Of a stretch of DNA of 57,674 nt, positions 22,507 to 30,827 are shown piece by piece. The DNA comes from a virus. Both the position numbers and the translations under genes were made by a program. The notes beneath the pieces are model-generated. The model ran no database searches and had not been told where the DNA came from. It saw nothing but the letters and a program-made list of their open reading frames with translations. Within the stretch, counting starts at the first letter, position 1. The number at the start of each line of letters is the position of its first letter. The DNA is taken from positions 1 to 57,674 of IMG/VR virus record IMGVR_UViG_3300023198_000698; one strand, written 5' to 3'.

Positions 22507-24840
22507 TTAAGATCCAATCCCAAGGGTTCGGCGGATTGACTGCCGGTTCCGGTTGATCACGTTCAGGACCGCGTCCGGGTTCGCTGCGATCCGCTCGTCC
22601 ACCATGCTCGGATCGGCGACGTTGATGATCTCGACCGGCTGGCTGCGGTCTCCCCCGCTAACAGCTTGCCCGAGTGCGGCCATTTGATCCTTTGTGAAGA
22701 CCCCCTCGCCGCGGTGGGCGACGATCGGGACCTCGTCCCCGGCGATCCCGCCCCCGCTGAATCGGTTCGCCCCAGCGAATGCGGAGGCGCCGACTTGGCG
22801 GGTGGGTCCGCCGGCTCCGACGACGCCGCCAGAGTGCATCACTGGCGCCCCACCGCCGCCCCCGAAGGCGGTCATGAGGCTCCGAACGATCAGTTGTTGC
22901 ACCATGATTCGAATCAGATCCGCGACCATTGCGTTCGCGAAGTCCCGGAAGGCTTCGCCGGCGCTCTTGGTTCCGTCGATGAAGGAGACGAGCGCGTCGG
23001 TCATGTTCGCGTCGATCGAGTAGGCGATCCCTTCCCCCATGTCCGAGACGCGCTGATTGAAGTCCCCGAACCGATCCAGGGCAGTGTCGAAGCCGAGGAC
23101 GAGGGAGTCCAGGCTCTCTCCCATCCGGTCGAAGATGTTCCTCTCGTCCTCCTTGGCCTGAACCTCGTCCAGGGCGTCCTTCAGCTTGTCGAGCGCGTCT
23201 TGCTTTGCCTTGAGGTCGGATTCCCCGCTCTGCGCGAGCTGGGAGGCTTTGGTCCGCTCGAAGGACCGCTCCCCTACGGCGCTGATCCGGGCGGCGTTCC
23301 GGGCCTCGGACTCGGCCTGGATCTGGGCGGCTCTGGCGAAAGCGGAGTCTGCTGCCCCCCTGGCGGACGAAGGAGCCAGCAAACCGGCCTTGACGGCTCC
23401 CAGGCTGCCCCCTGCTGCGTCCAATCGGTCCGCGATGGCTCCTCCACCTGGAAGCGCCCTTGCGACGACTGAAGCCTTCGAGACGAGGAACTGCATCTTG
23501 GAGATCTGGGACGCGATCATCTTCCCGAACTGCTCCTCCAGCGCGGCGAAGATCGTGAATAGCACTCCCTTAAGGTCGAACCATCCCGCTTTGATGTGCG
23601 CGAGAGCTGTGTCGAAGCCGTTCTGGAGTGCCGTTGAAAGCACATCCGCGAAGTCCTCGATGTCCAGCATCGTCATCACGGCGGCGTTCCGTAGGTGGTT
23701 CCAGTTGTCGATCAGCCATCTGACCCCTTTCGTGACACTCTGGAGCAGGTCCCGCATCGAGCCGCCGGCGCCGTCCTCTCCCAGGCTGATAGCGACCTCG
23801 GAGATCGCGCTCTTCAGCTTCAGCCAGTCCCCGATCAGGTTGTCCATCCGCGCCTCTGCCATCCGCTTCGCGGCCCCCTCCGCTTTGGTGAGTTCGTCGG
23901 TGAGCTTCCGCATCTCAGGGACCGCCTTCTGCAGAGCCAGGAAGCCTGTCACCCCGCGGACCTCGAAGACCTTCGCTGCGTCGGTGACGCTGATCTGAGC
24001 GTCCGCCAGTCGCTGCAGGACGTTGGTGAATCCGTGGACCTGAGGGTCCAGGTCCTCCATCGCGAAGCCGTAGGTCGCCAGGGCCTTCTTCGCCTCGGTG
24101 CTCGGCTTTATTAGCGAGAGCATCACGCGGCGGAGAACAGTCCCTGCTTCCCCGCCCTTAATGCCGGCGTTAGATAGGGTGCCGATCGCTGCCGAGACCT
24201 CCTCGATCTCCACCCCGAGGTTCGAGGCGATAGGCGCGGAAAACTTCATTGCCTCGCCTAGCTCGAAGACGTTGGTGTTCGCTGAGGCGGAGGTAAGCGC
24301 CAGGACATCGCCGACCCTCCCCATCTCCTTCGCTTGAAGTCCGAAGCCGGCCAGGATGTTTGTGGCGATGTCGGCGGCAGCTCCCAGGTCGATCATCCCG
24401 GCAGCGGCCAGATCGAGGGTTCCGGGCATGGCTGCGAGAATCTGGTTAGTCTCCAGGCCAGCCATCGCCATAAACTGCATTCCCTTGGCGGCTTCGGCTG
24501 CGGTGAATTTTGTCGTGGACCCAAGCTCCCGGGCGAGCTTCTGCATGTTGTCCATTTCCTCGGCTGTCGCCTGCGTGAGCGCCTGGACTCCGGACATCTC
24601 CTGCCCGAAGGATGCGATCGTTCTGATCCCCGCCCGGAACGCCATCGCGCCGGCGACCCCGGCGATCAGAAGGCGCATCTTGGAGGCAGCCGCCCCGACC
24701 TTGTTCATAGCGGCGGTCCCCTGCATACCTGCGCGGGTTGATGTGTCACCGAAGCCGATCATCTGGCGCTTTGCGCGGTTAATCGCGCTGACCGCCCTCT
24801 TCGATGAAACACTAAGTTCTAGCTCTGCGAGGTCTGGCAT
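22507..24840 (-). CDS. Tape measure protein, TP901 core type
   Basis: Residues 80-330 contain the conserved phage tail tape measure core (GQEMSGVQALTQATAEEMDNM, LARELGSTTKFTAAEAAKGM, AGLETNQILAAMPGTLDLA, and later VLRRVMLSLIKPS). Hydrophobic segments lie near residues 55-70 and in the middle, and long helices are broken by a Gly/Pro-rich C-terminal part. At 777 residues it sets a tail length of the order of 0.1 micrometre. Its start overlaps the tail chaperone frame by 29 nt, as in most siphophages. Confidence 0.92.
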   Translation of the reverse strand: MPDLAELELSVSSKRAVSAINRAKRQMIGFGDTSTRAGMQGTAAMNKVGAAASKMRLLIAGVAGAMAFRAGIRTIASFGQEMSGVQALTQATAEEMDNMQKLARELGSTTKFTAAEAAKGMQFMAMAGLETNQILAAMPGTLDLAAAGMIDLGAAADIATNILAGFGLQAKEMGRVGDVLALTSASANTNVFELGEAMKFSAPIASNLGVEIEEVSAAIGTLSNAGIKGGEAGTVLRRVMLSLIKPSTEAKKALATYGFAMEDLDPQVHGFTNVLQRLADAQISVTDAAKVFEVRGVTGFLALQKAVPEMRKLTDELTKAEGAAKRMAEARMDNLIGDWLKLKSAISEVAISLGEDGAGGSMRDLLQSVTKGVRWLIDNWNHLRNAAVMTMLDIEDFADVLSTALQNGFDTALAHIKAGWFDLKGVLFTIFAALEEQFGKMIASQISKMQFLVSKASVVARALPGGGAIADRLDAAGGSLGAVKAGLLAPSSARGAADSAFARAAQIQAESEARNAARISAVGERSFERTKASQLAQSGESDLKAKQDALDKLKDALDEVQAKEDERNIFDRMGESLDSLVLGFDTALDRFGDFNQRVSDMGEGIAYSIDANMTDALVSFIDGTKSAGEAFRDFANAMVADLIRIMVQQLIVRSLMTAFGGGGGAPVMHSGGVVGAGGPTRQVGASAFAGANRFSGGGIAGDEVPIVAHRGEGVFTKDQMAALGQAVSGGDRSQPVEIINVADPSMVDERIAANPDAVLNVINRNRQSIRRTLGIGS

Positions 24841-25138
24841 GTTTGGTTCCGTGGGTTTTGGCAGTCCCCGACTTGCCGGTTCTCGTCTGCTTCTTATTGT
24901 AGTCCTCTAAATAGATCCTGTCTAGGTATTGGATCGCTTGGACGAAGAACGCCGGCTGGCAATGCGGGAAGAGTGAGAGATAGACGGCCATCTCGGACAA
25001 CTTAATGAATCCGGGTCCGAAGCCGGTGTCCCGCGTCCGGTGAAGAACCCAGAACGCTTCCCAGACCTCGACAAGATCCTCGAAAAGCTCCGGTTTACGC
25101 GACAAGGCAGGAACCGGCTTCCCCGATTCCCGCTCCAT
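24812..25138 (-). CDS. Tail assembly chaperone, downstream frame (lambda T-like)
   Basis: This 108-residue reading frame lies between the chaperone G-like gene and the tape measure. It is most likely expressed as the C-terminal part of a -1 frameshift fusion, because the slippery sequence in the upstream gene leads exactly into this frame. Sequence includes FEDLVEVWEAFWVLHRTRDTG and LSEMAVYLSLFPHC, helical as expected for a chaperone, and a basic Lys/Arg-rich tail. Independent initiation at the ATG shown is possible but no strong ribosome site is seen. Confidence 0.7.
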   Translation of the reverse strand: MERESGKPVPALSRKPELFEDLVEVWEAFWVLHRTRDTGFGPGFIKLSEMAVYLSLFPHCQPAFFVQAIQYLDRIYLEDYNKKQTRTGKSGTAKTHGTKHARPRRART

Positions 25139-25182
25139 GTCCTGGAGGCTTTCCTCGTTCTTGCCCCACTCCAGCTCCCACT

Positions 25183-25581
25183 CTAACCTTTTCCCAGGTT
25201 TTCTTTCCCTTCATCGTCAAGGGTTGCCTGGAATGCAGCTTCGTTCATGGCGAACTCGGCCACTAACGCAGAGAAGCGCGGATATTTCAGCATCATCTCC
25301 TTCGCCGCCGCCGCGGAGAATTCGATAGGCTTCCCGGCTTCCGTCACGTTCTCCCAACCGAGGAGAATCGTCTCCGCCATCGCCTCGGTCGCCAGCCGCT
25401 CCGCGGTGTCGGCGTTCATCGAGTTCCGGCGGATCTGCGCCTTGTAGGGCGCTCGCTTAATCTGCAGGACGTCCTGGAATCGCTGCGAGTTGATGCTTGC
25501 GATCAGGAGACGTGAGTCGTCCCACTCGAACCATTTCCCTGCCTGCTCCGCAGGTGACGGGATCATCTTGTTGAGTTCCAT
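25183..25581 (-). CDS. Tail assembly chaperone, upstream frame (lambda G-like)
   Basis: The ATG before ELNKMIPSP has an AAAGGA ribosome site at good distance, so it is preferred to an ATG four codons upstream. The 132-residue protein is helical with a strand-rich N-terminal third (KWFEWDDSRLLIASINSQRF), a plan common to tail chaperones. It ends three codons after a GGGAAAA slippery site. It binds the tape measure during tail assembly in known systems. Confidence 0.75.
   Translation of the reverse strand: MELNKMIPSPAEQAGKWFEWDDSRLLIASINSQRFQDVLQIKRAPYKAQIRRNSMNADTAERLATEAMAETILLGWENVTEAGKPIEFSAAAAKEMMLKYPRFSALVAEFAMNEAAFQATLDDEGKENLGKG
25189..25195 (-). promoter_or_regulatory. Programmed -1 ribosomal frameshift site, GGGAAAA
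   Basis: Read in the zero frame the codons are CTG GGA AAA GGT TAG, so the heptamer is G GGA AAA, the canonical X XXY YYZ form and close to the GGGAAAG site of lambda G/T. The zero-frame stop follows after one codon. The heptamer, position and frame all agree. Confidence 0.85.
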
Positions 25582-25604
25582 TTTTCCTTTCATTGGGTTT
25601 GCCT

Positions 25605-25619
25605 GCCGGACCTTCCGGC
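25605..25619 (-). terminator. Intercistronic hairpin between tail tube and tail chaperone genes
   Basis: A 6-bp stem (GCCGGA / TCCGGC) with loop CCT. It belongs to a family of at least four hairpins in the late operon that share an A-CCT-T apex. It may give partial termination or stabilise the abundant tail tube message. Confidence 0.45.
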
Positions 25620-25625
25620 CGGCGG

Positions 25626-26780
25626 TTATGCGTCGAGCTGATCGACCTGGATGATATATCCGGCGGTCGTGTCGAGGGTCGCCTGGAATTCCAGGTCAAC
25701 CATCACGTCGGTATTGATCGCCTCGATCTCCGGGTTCCCGTTCGAGAACTGGATCTTCGGGAGATGAATGGACATCGTGTTCCCGTCGGCGTCCACCAGC
25801 GGGACGAGAAGCTCGGCGTTCGAGTGGTCGATGAAGGCGCTCAGGAGCGTGTCATCGTCGAAGTAGGCGTTGATTGTTCCCGTGAGGTTGATCGTTCCCT
25901 TGCCGTGTTCGAGGGTGACCTCGGACGAGATCCGCGGCCGATCGCGGAGGTTGTTGTTCATCGCGAAGGAGAGGGACATCACGTTCGACGCGAACGCTGA
26001 GCCGTTCCAGAGCAGGCCCCCGACGTTGGAGGTCGCGTTCAGGATCGGATTCGTGCTCGGCGTGTCCGGAGAACCGTCGCCGTAGGTCGCCGCCCCTTCG
26101 AGCTGCTTCGTCCCCATGAATGAGAAGGTCGAGAGCGCCCTCGCTCTGGCTTCCAGCTCGATCGTCCACTCGTTCACGGTCGAACCGAGGCAGGCGACAA
26201 AGTGTGGCGTGTCCAGGCTCAGGAACTGCTTCTCGATCAGGAAGGACGTCGCGGTGACCCCGTTCCTGGCGTAGTTCACTTGGTAGGAGTTGGTCTCCCC
26301 GACGGCGTTCGTGAGTGTCCCGGTGATCACCATCACGGTCGCCGAGCAGGAGACCACGGGATAAATCCCGTCTTCCGCGGACACGGTGAGTCCTGCAAGC
26401 TTGACATATTTCGCCCCCTGGACAGCGGCGGTGAATGCTCCAGCGGTCAGGGTGAGGGTGGTCCCGAGGGTGATCGTGGTAGTCCCCGCGGCGTAAGTCT
26501 CGCTCGTCCAGGCAGACGCCATGAGGGCGCCGAGGATGAACGGATTATACTGGGTGAGGGACAGCTCGACATTGATCGCGCCGGCCATTGCGGTCCCGAC
26601 TTCGGTTAAGTCGGTGATTGATCGGTCGGATCGGATCTCCTCAGATGCGACGGTCTGCTTCTCATGAGCGAGGCTCTCTCCGGTGAATCGGATCTCCTGG
26701 AGTGTTTCCCCGAGGTCGGGAGTCTCGCCGAATGCGGACTCGGTTGAAAAAAGCAATTTGGTGATGTTTGCGTCTGACAT
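25626..26780 (-). CDS. Major tail tube protein
   Basis: The 384-residue protein has the tail-tube pattern (LQEIRFTGESLAHEKQTVAS, RSITDLTEVGTAMAGAINVEL, YNPFILGALMASAW) of the Phage_tube_2 type. Its position between the tail terminator and the chaperone pair is diagnostic. The middle contains an extra beta domain (TLTLTAGAFTAAVQGAKYVKL, SCSATVMVITGTLTNAVGE), probably an Ig-like decoration. Many copies stack to form the tube. A hairpin follows the gene. Confidence 0.85.
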   Translation of the reverse strand: MSDANITKLLFSTESAFGETPDLGETLQEIRFTGESLAHEKQTVASEEIRSDRSITDLTEVGTAMAGAINVELSLTQYNPFILGALMASAWTSETYAAGTTTITLGTTLTLTAGAFTAAVQGAKYVKLAGLTVSAEDGIYPVVSCSATVMVITGTLTNAVGETNSYQVNYARNGVTATSFLIEKQFLSLDTPHFVACLGSTVNEWTIELEARARALSTFSFMGTKQLEGAATYGDGSPDTPSTNPILNATSNVGGLLWNGSAFASNVMSLSFAMNNNLRDRPRISSEVTLEHGKGTINLTGTINAYFDDDTLLSAFIDHSNAELLVPLVDADGNTMSIHLPKIQFSNGNPEIEAINTDVMVDLEFQATLDTTAGYIIQVDQLDA

Positions 26781-26787
26781 GGTTTTC

Positions 26788-27216
26788 CTATGTGGTTACG
26801 AGCTGCCCCTCGAAAGGGACGTTTACATTCAACTGAAAATGCGACTGCTGCTCAGGCCCCCGCGTGACGTATGGCGCCTCCATTGATACCGTCACGGTTC
26901 CGTTTGTCAACTGCTTATAACGCAGGGCTTCTCCAGCTTTGTCCGCAAGATCATTTGCGGGTTTAGTGCCTCCGCTCTTCGGAACGAAGACCCCGACCAT
27001 GCAGACCCCCGGCTGCTTCTCCAGCGGTGTCGATCCGAGGCTTGCCTGGAATCCTTGTCCGAAGTTAATCGTGACGCGGACCCAGATCCCGCTCGCCGGC
27101 TGATTGAAGGGAACCTCCCCCCAAGCAATCGGGACGCCGCCTCCGACTGAAGACCAAGTCGTATTGAACTCAGTCTCAATCAGTGCGCGGATCGGATCGA
27201 AAACTTCGTTTGCCAT
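26788..27216 (-). CDS. Tail terminator protein (DUF4128/gpU-like)
   Basis: The start region (VFDPIRALIETEFNTTWSS) and the strand SGIWVRVTINFGQGFQASLG match the plan of small tail terminator proteins, which cap the tube and join it to the neck. At 142 residues the length is typical. It lies between the gp10-like neck gene and the tail tube gene, as in HK97-type phages. Confidence 0.75.
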   Translation of the reverse strand: MANEVFDPIRALIETEFNTTWSSVGGGVPIAWGEVPFNQPASGIWVRVTINFGQGFQASLGSTPLEKQPGVCMVGVFVPKSGGTKPANDLADKAGEALRYKQLTNGTVTVSMEAPYVTRGPEQQSHFQLNVNVPFEGQLVTT

Positions 27217-27228
27217 CGTTGGACTCTA

Positions 27229-27600
27229 TCACGGTCCGAGATCATGTTCAAGGAGAGCTTTCTCGCTGGCGATCGAGGTCTTCACCATTCCAGCCGGCGC
27301 CTGCGAGGAGTGTCCCTCCTCAAGCGCCAGGATGTAATGCAGATTATTTGAGATTGTCCAGGAGTCCGCGCTCGTCGCGGTCGGCATCGGAGAAGGCTCC
27401 CCTGCGTCCCGGGTTGTCAGATCGGCGACATCGCCCGGGACGAGGTTCCAGTTCGATTGTGCTCGGCCGGTGTCCCGCGGAGTTGCGTCGATCAGCCGGC
27501 CCCACAATCCGAACGCGATCCGCTTCAGTAAGACGCGCTGGCTGATGTTCGCCCGGACCGCCCACCGCTTCACCTGAGATTTGAACCGTTGCTGGGCCAT
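27229..27600 (-). CDS. HK97 gp10-like neck / tail completion protein
   Basis: The protein starts with a basic helix (RFKSQVKRWAVRANISQRVLLKRIAFGLWGRLI) followed by the conserved TPRDTGRAQSNWNL segment and an HYILALEEGHSSQAPAGMV block. These are typical of HK97-gp10-like proteins, which sit at the head-to-tail junction. It overlaps the upstream gene by one base. Confidence 0.8.
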   Translation of the reverse strand: MAQQRFKSQVKRWAVRANISQRVLLKRIAFGLWGRLIDATPRDTGRAQSNWNLVPGDVADLTTRDAGEPSPMPTATSADSWTISNNLHYILALEEGHSSQAPAGMVKTSIASEKALLEHDLGP

Positions 27601-27977
27601 TACATCACCCTCCGGACCTGGAAGATGTAGACCGTCTCGGTCGGATCGAATTTGAAGTTCACAATCTGCCAGATCACCCCGGAGATCGTGATCCTATCGT
27701 CGAGGCGGACGGAGGTCACCGTTGACAGCTCGCTCGCCCGGACGATCATCTTCTTGTCCCCGATCTTGACGACGTCCCCGTCGATCTCGTTCGCCTTGTA
27801 GACCGCCTCCAAGACGTTCACGGTCGGCTCCTGGACGACCGGAGTCAGGCCCCCAGTAGCTGGGTCGTAGCCGCCTGAGGTGGTGTGGGTGTAGGTCGCC
27901 GAGACGACGATCTGATCGGCCAGATCGAAGCCGAGGTCTACCATGTCAGGGACGAGGCTGTTCAGGTCGATCGCCAT
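27600..27977 (-). CDS. Head-tail joining (neck) protein, 125 residues
   Basis: A small beta-rich protein (QIVVSATYTHTTSGGYDPATG, KKMIVRASELSTVTSVRLDDRI, WQIVNFKFDPTETVYIFQVRRV). Its location between the connector and the gp10-like gene and its size fit a stopper or head-closure protein. It starts one base before the upstream gene ends. Sequence family is not recognised beyond pattern. Confidence 0.65.
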   Translation of the reverse strand: MAIDLNSLVPDMVDLGFDLADQIVVSATYTHTTSGGYDPATGGLTPVVQEPTVNVLEAVYKANEIDGDVVKIGDKKMIVRASELSTVTSVRLDDRITISGVIWQIVNFKFDPTETVYIFQVRRVM

Positions 27978-28528
27978 TATGCCCTTTGAAGTTTAGCCGA
28001 TCCCCCGCCGGCGACGGAGCCGTATTTCAGCAGCTCCGACCAGATGTAGGACGGGATCACTGGCGCCTTCGTGGTCTTGTCGAAGATCACTTCCAGGACG
28101 TCGGTCAGGACGAACTCCCTGATCCCCTCGCCGTCCGGGTCCTTCTGCCGGTCCTTCTTGATCAGCATCTGAGCCAGCTCCGCGGCTGCGTTAGATAAAA
28201 ACACTGGAATTGAATCTGATGCGATGTAGGCGACGTTCGGGATCGTTCGAGACGGGTAGGTCGCCGCGACCCTGTCCGGGTCCGGGACGTCCGCCCTCGG
28301 CCATTGAAGCGCCTGCGTGGTGGTGGCCTTCCAGCCGAACCAGTAGAACTGCTGGTCAAGGACGCGGGTCGCCATCGCGAGCGCGATGTTCTTCTGCGCG
28401 TCGGTGGCCCCGTCCCAGTCGGTTGTGTAGAGGTGGGCCTCGTAGTAGGTGTCCGCGGCTGCGAGGGTGATGTAGGTGTTCGCGCCGGCGAGTCCTGTCC
28501 CGTCTTCGACGACTAAGGTGATTGCCAT
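27977..28528 (-). CDS. Head-tail connector of the DnaT-like (DnaT_2) family
   Basis: The N-terminus VVEDGTGLAGANTYITLAAADTYYEAH with WDGATDAQKNIALAMATRVLDQQFYWFGWKA is the signature of phage proteins often labelled DnaT-like ssDNA-binding. Their place in the genome and helical fold indicate a head-tail adaptor like HK97 gp6. The label DnaT is historical and no DNA-binding role is implied. Confidence 0.75.
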   Translation of the reverse strand: MAITLVVEDGTGLAGANTYITLAAADTYYEAHLYTTDWDGATDAQKNIALAMATRVLDQQFYWFGWKATTTQALQWPRADVPDPDRVAATYPSRTIPNVAYIASDSIPVFLSNAAAELAQMLIKKDRQKDPDGEGIREFVLTDVLEVIFDKTTKAPVIPSYIWSELLKYGSVAGGGSAKLQRA

Positions 28529-28578
28529 GTTCTGGCCTTTCGTTTACTGGGCGGTAAGAATTGCGCTTCTCGGTGAGA

Positions 28579-28737
28579 TCAGTTCCCGAAGCGAGGCTTC
28601 GGGCCTTTGACGCCGATCGTGTCTTCGCGCCAGAACTTCTCCTGACCCTTCACGTCAACCGGGATGATCGAGGTCCGATCCGCCCGGGTGTCAGGCGGGA
28701 ATTGCAGGATCTTTTTTCGCGGTCTTTTTCTTGGCAT
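28579..28737 (-). CDS. Small basic protein, 52 residues, overlapping its neighbour
   Basis: An ATG-started frame begins inside the 3' end of the upstream gene, in another frame, and fills the gap before the connector gene. The N-terminus is basic (MPRKRPRKKI) and the rest looks natural (IIPVDVKGQEKFWREDTIGV). A weak AAGAG lies before the ATG. A perfect hairpin (CCCGAAGC-GAG-GCTTCGGG) forms its last codons. It may be a minor head protein. Confidence 0.55.
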   Translation of the reverse strand: MPRKRPRKKILQFPPDTRADRTSIIPVDVKGQEKFWREDTIGVKGPKPRFGN

Positions 28738-29023
28738 GGCTCTTGAGAATTTGCCGGCGCGACGTCTCGGTCTGGGTCGGCGGTTGTGGTTTCGGAGCCG
28801 GTGTCGGCGGAGCCTGTTCCGTCGATGCGATCACTGGCATCCCTTCATCTGCGTCCGTGCCTGCTGTAACCGGCTTGAGCGTCGGCTCGGCGGCTTTGGC
28901 TGCTTTCTTCGCGTCTTCGATTTCCTGCGCTTGCTCTGATAGCCTGCGGAACCGTGCCACTTTCCCGCTCTGCGTTTCCATTGGCCGGCGAACTCTTCTC
29001 ACCATCGGATACAATCCAAACAT
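28691..29023 (-). CDS. Hypothetical head-region protein, Pro/Lys-rich
   Basis: The start is the ATG before FGLYPMVRRVRRP, with AAAGG and AAGAAG upstream. The 110-residue protein has a charged helix (KVARFRRLSEQAQEIEDAKKA), a long Pro/Thr-rich linker and a basic C-terminus. Such proteins between the decoration and connector genes are often small virion components. Function is unknown. Confidence 0.6.
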   Translation of the reverse strand: MFGLYPMVRRVRRPMETQSGKVARFRRLSEQAQEIEDAKKAAKAAEPTLKPVTAGTDADEGMPVIASTEQAPPTPAPKPQPPTQTETSRRQILKSHAKKKTAKKDPAIPA

Positions 29024-29050
29024 ACTTCTTGCCTTTCTTTTCGTTAAAAC

Positions 29051-29090
29051 GGGGTCCTCGCTTCGCTGGAGGACGGCGAGCAAGGACCCC
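29051..29090 (-). terminator. Terminator-like hairpin downstream of the decoration protein gene
   Basis: The arms GGGGTCCT and AGGACCCC pair perfectly, with further pairing inside the 24-nt loop. In the direction of transcription it is followed by GTTTTAACG. It probably reduces transcription past the abundant capsid and decoration messages. Confidence 0.55.
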
Positions 29091-29136
29091 GGTGTCGGTT
29101 GACTTTGCCGAGGCAGGTCAGTCTCGGCGGTAGATT

Positions 29137-29679
29137 TTACAGTGATCCGTGGGCGACCTTCTTCCAGTTGGCATCGGCGACCGTGTTGTCCGCGGTGCAG
29201 ATGTAGATGTTCGTCGCGTCCACTCGGATCGCGCCTTGCTCCGCGACGGTCCCGTCCACCCCGCCGGTCAGGGTAGCGGCCCCGAAGGAGGCGTTCGCGC
29301 AGTCGGTGGTCGTCGCTTTGGCGTTCATGGCAGCGCCCTTGACGTCCGCGGTGAGGTCCACGACGTCTCCGGTCCCGTCCACTCCGCCGATCGCCTGCGT
29401 GTCGGATGCGGTGATTGACGCGGCGAGTGCGGTGACTGCGTCGGAGGCTGTCGCGCCCCCGGAGACGTCCACCAGGATGTTCCCGGCGGTGACTGCGGCG
29501 TCCGTGTCGAATTCGTAGGTGTCTGCCCCGATCACTACGACTTCCCCGTCCGAGACTACCCCGGTGAAGGTGAGTGCTCCTGTCGCGGCGACCGCGTCCA
29601 CGGGAGTCCCGGTGGCGGATCGCGCCAGAAGCTCGGCGTTAATGGAAGCCGATCCATTTTGTCCTCTTGCCAGTGCCAT
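29137..29679 (-). CDS. Capsid decoration / head fibre-like protein
   Basis: The 180-residue protein is Ala/Thr/Gly/Asp-rich and beta-structured. It contains the motif GALTFTGVVSDGEVVVIGADTYEFDTD with VDVSGGATASDAVTALAASI, a module I know from phage capsid-associated proteins. It follows the major capsid gene. The last 30 residues (RVDATNIYICTADNTVADANWKKV) form a separate small domain often used for surface exposure. Confidence 0.7.
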   Translation of the reverse strand: MALARGQNGSASINAELLARSATGTPVDAVAATGALTFTGVVSDGEVVVIGADTYEFDTDAAVTAGNILVDVSGGATASDAVTALAASITASDTQAIGGVDGTGDVVDLTADVKGAAMNAKATTTDCANASFGAATLTGGVDGTVAEQGAIRVDATNIYICTADNTVADANWKKVAHGSL

Positions 29680-29718
29680 ATTTCGAAGGTCTTTCTTGGT
29701 TGAGAGTTGGTGGGGGCT

Positions 29719-29740
29719 GGGCGGGAATCCGTTCCCGCCC
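29719..29740 (-). terminator. Perfect hairpin between the major capsid and decoration genes
   Basis: A 9-bp stem (GGGCGGGAA / TTCCCGCCC) with a TCCG loop on the plus strand. No U-run follows, so mRNA stabilisation or processing at the capsid gene end is more likely than full termination. Confidence 0.5.
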
Positions 29741-29762
29741 TTTCCCGTGCGATGTGTCTCGC

Positions 29763-30788
29763 TTACTGGTCGAGGTTATGCTCGATGATCACGATCCGGA
29801 CGTTCTTCGATTCGAAGACGATGTCCCAGTTCGCGGCCAGAGCGCATTCCACGTTGGTCGGCGACTGCGCGACGACCGAGCTGGAGGTCCACTTGATGCC
29901 CCGCGGATGCAGGATGTGGCGCCGGCGATTGATCAGGATCGAGTCGTGATCCAGGGGGACCCGGGCGAACTCGACGCCTTCAGTCCCGAAGCCGCCGTCC
30001 AGCGGTTCGCCGCTGAGCGAGGCCGAGCCGGCACCGAAGGCGCCAGAACCGAACAAAACCGACTTGTATACCAAGCCGTCGGTCGTCCCTGCGCGGGTTG
30101 CGAGGTCGTCGTCCACTACGACGCGCCGGCCCTGGAAGGTGGCGATCTGCGCCTTGCCTTCGGAGTCGGGGACGTAGTCGATCAGGTCGGCCTTCTTGAG
30201 CTGCGCCTCGGTGGCGGAGTGGATCGCGATCGCGGTCAGGCGGGAACTCATGTCCCCGAGGACCTGGAGCGCGTCGATGAAGGTCGTCCCGGTGAGCTGA
30301 GTGTCCGCGGTGGTGGCCGCGATGCTCTCGCTGGCGATCTTGAGGATGTTCGGATCGCCGGATTCGGCGTCCAGGCTCAGATAGAGGCCATTGATGCAGG
30401 CGACCAGCAAGGTCTCGTCTTCCCGCGCCCAGTAGGCCGCGACGAGTTCGCCGATGGCTTTCATGGGGTCGGAGCCGGCCAGCATCCCGGCCAGGAGAGT
30501 CGTGCTCCAGGCGTTCGCGTCGTTGTGGATCGCCGCGATGTCGGAGGTGGCGCCGATCTTGACGGTGGTCAAGGAGGTGTCGTCTTTGATGAGCTGCCGG
30601 CCTCCGCTGATGTCCTGCCAGAACGGCATGTTCGCGACGGTCCCAGGACCGGCGGCGAGTGCGGAGAACGTCGGATCGTTGTTGATGATTCCCGACTGGG
30701 CGAACTTCGGAAGCTCGGCAGTGCGTTCAATGACGTATTTCTCGAAAACTTCCGGGACAATTACGTCGCTTACAACTGTTTTAGCCAT
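29763..30788 (-). CDS. Major capsid protein
   Basis: The 341-residue protein has the N-terminal arm (VIVPEVFEKYVIERTAELPKF, SGIINNDPTF) and core segments (MPFWQDISGGRQLI, SDIAAIHNDANAWSTTLLAG, YWAREDETLLVACINGL) of phage major capsid proteins of the HK97-fold group. It lies between the scaffold and decoration genes. The C-terminal part (GIKWTSSSVVAQSPTNVECALAANWDIVFESKNVRIV) is the usual capsid end. It makes the shell. Confidence 0.9.
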   Translation of the reverse strand: MAKTVVSDVIVPEVFEKYVIERTAELPKFAQSGIINNDPTFSALAAGPGTVANMPFWQDISGGRQLIKDDTSLTTVKIGATSDIAAIHNDANAWSTTLLAGMLAGSDPMKAIGELVAAYWAREDETLLVACINGLYLSLDAESGDPNILKIASESIAATTADTQLTGTTFIDALQVLGDMSSRLTAIAIHSATEAQLKKADLIDYVPDSEGKAQIATFQGRRVVVDDDLATRAGTTDGLVYKSVLFGSGAFGAGSASLSGEPLDGGFGTEGVEFARVPLDHDSILINRRRHILHPRGIKWTSSSVVAQSPTNVECALAANWDIVFESKNVRIVIIEHNLDQ

Positions 30789-30827
30789 AGGTCAGTCTCT
30801 TTCGGTTTTGGTTCCGAATCGTCCGGT

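Larger units (their letters stand above)
24812..25581 (-). other. Predicted frameshift fusion of the two tail chaperone frames
   Basis: A -1 slip at the slippery site would join 131 residues of the upstream frame, 17 junction residues and the 108 residues of the downstream frame into one 256-residue protein. Such G/GT pairs are made in a fixed ratio in siphophages and myophages. No stop codon interrupts the fused frame. Confidence 0.7.

Noticed and set aside
28561-28579. Hairpin CCCGAAGC-GAG-GCTTCGGG as a terminator
   Set aside because: It lies in the last codons of the 52-residue frame and has no U-run; termination is not supported.
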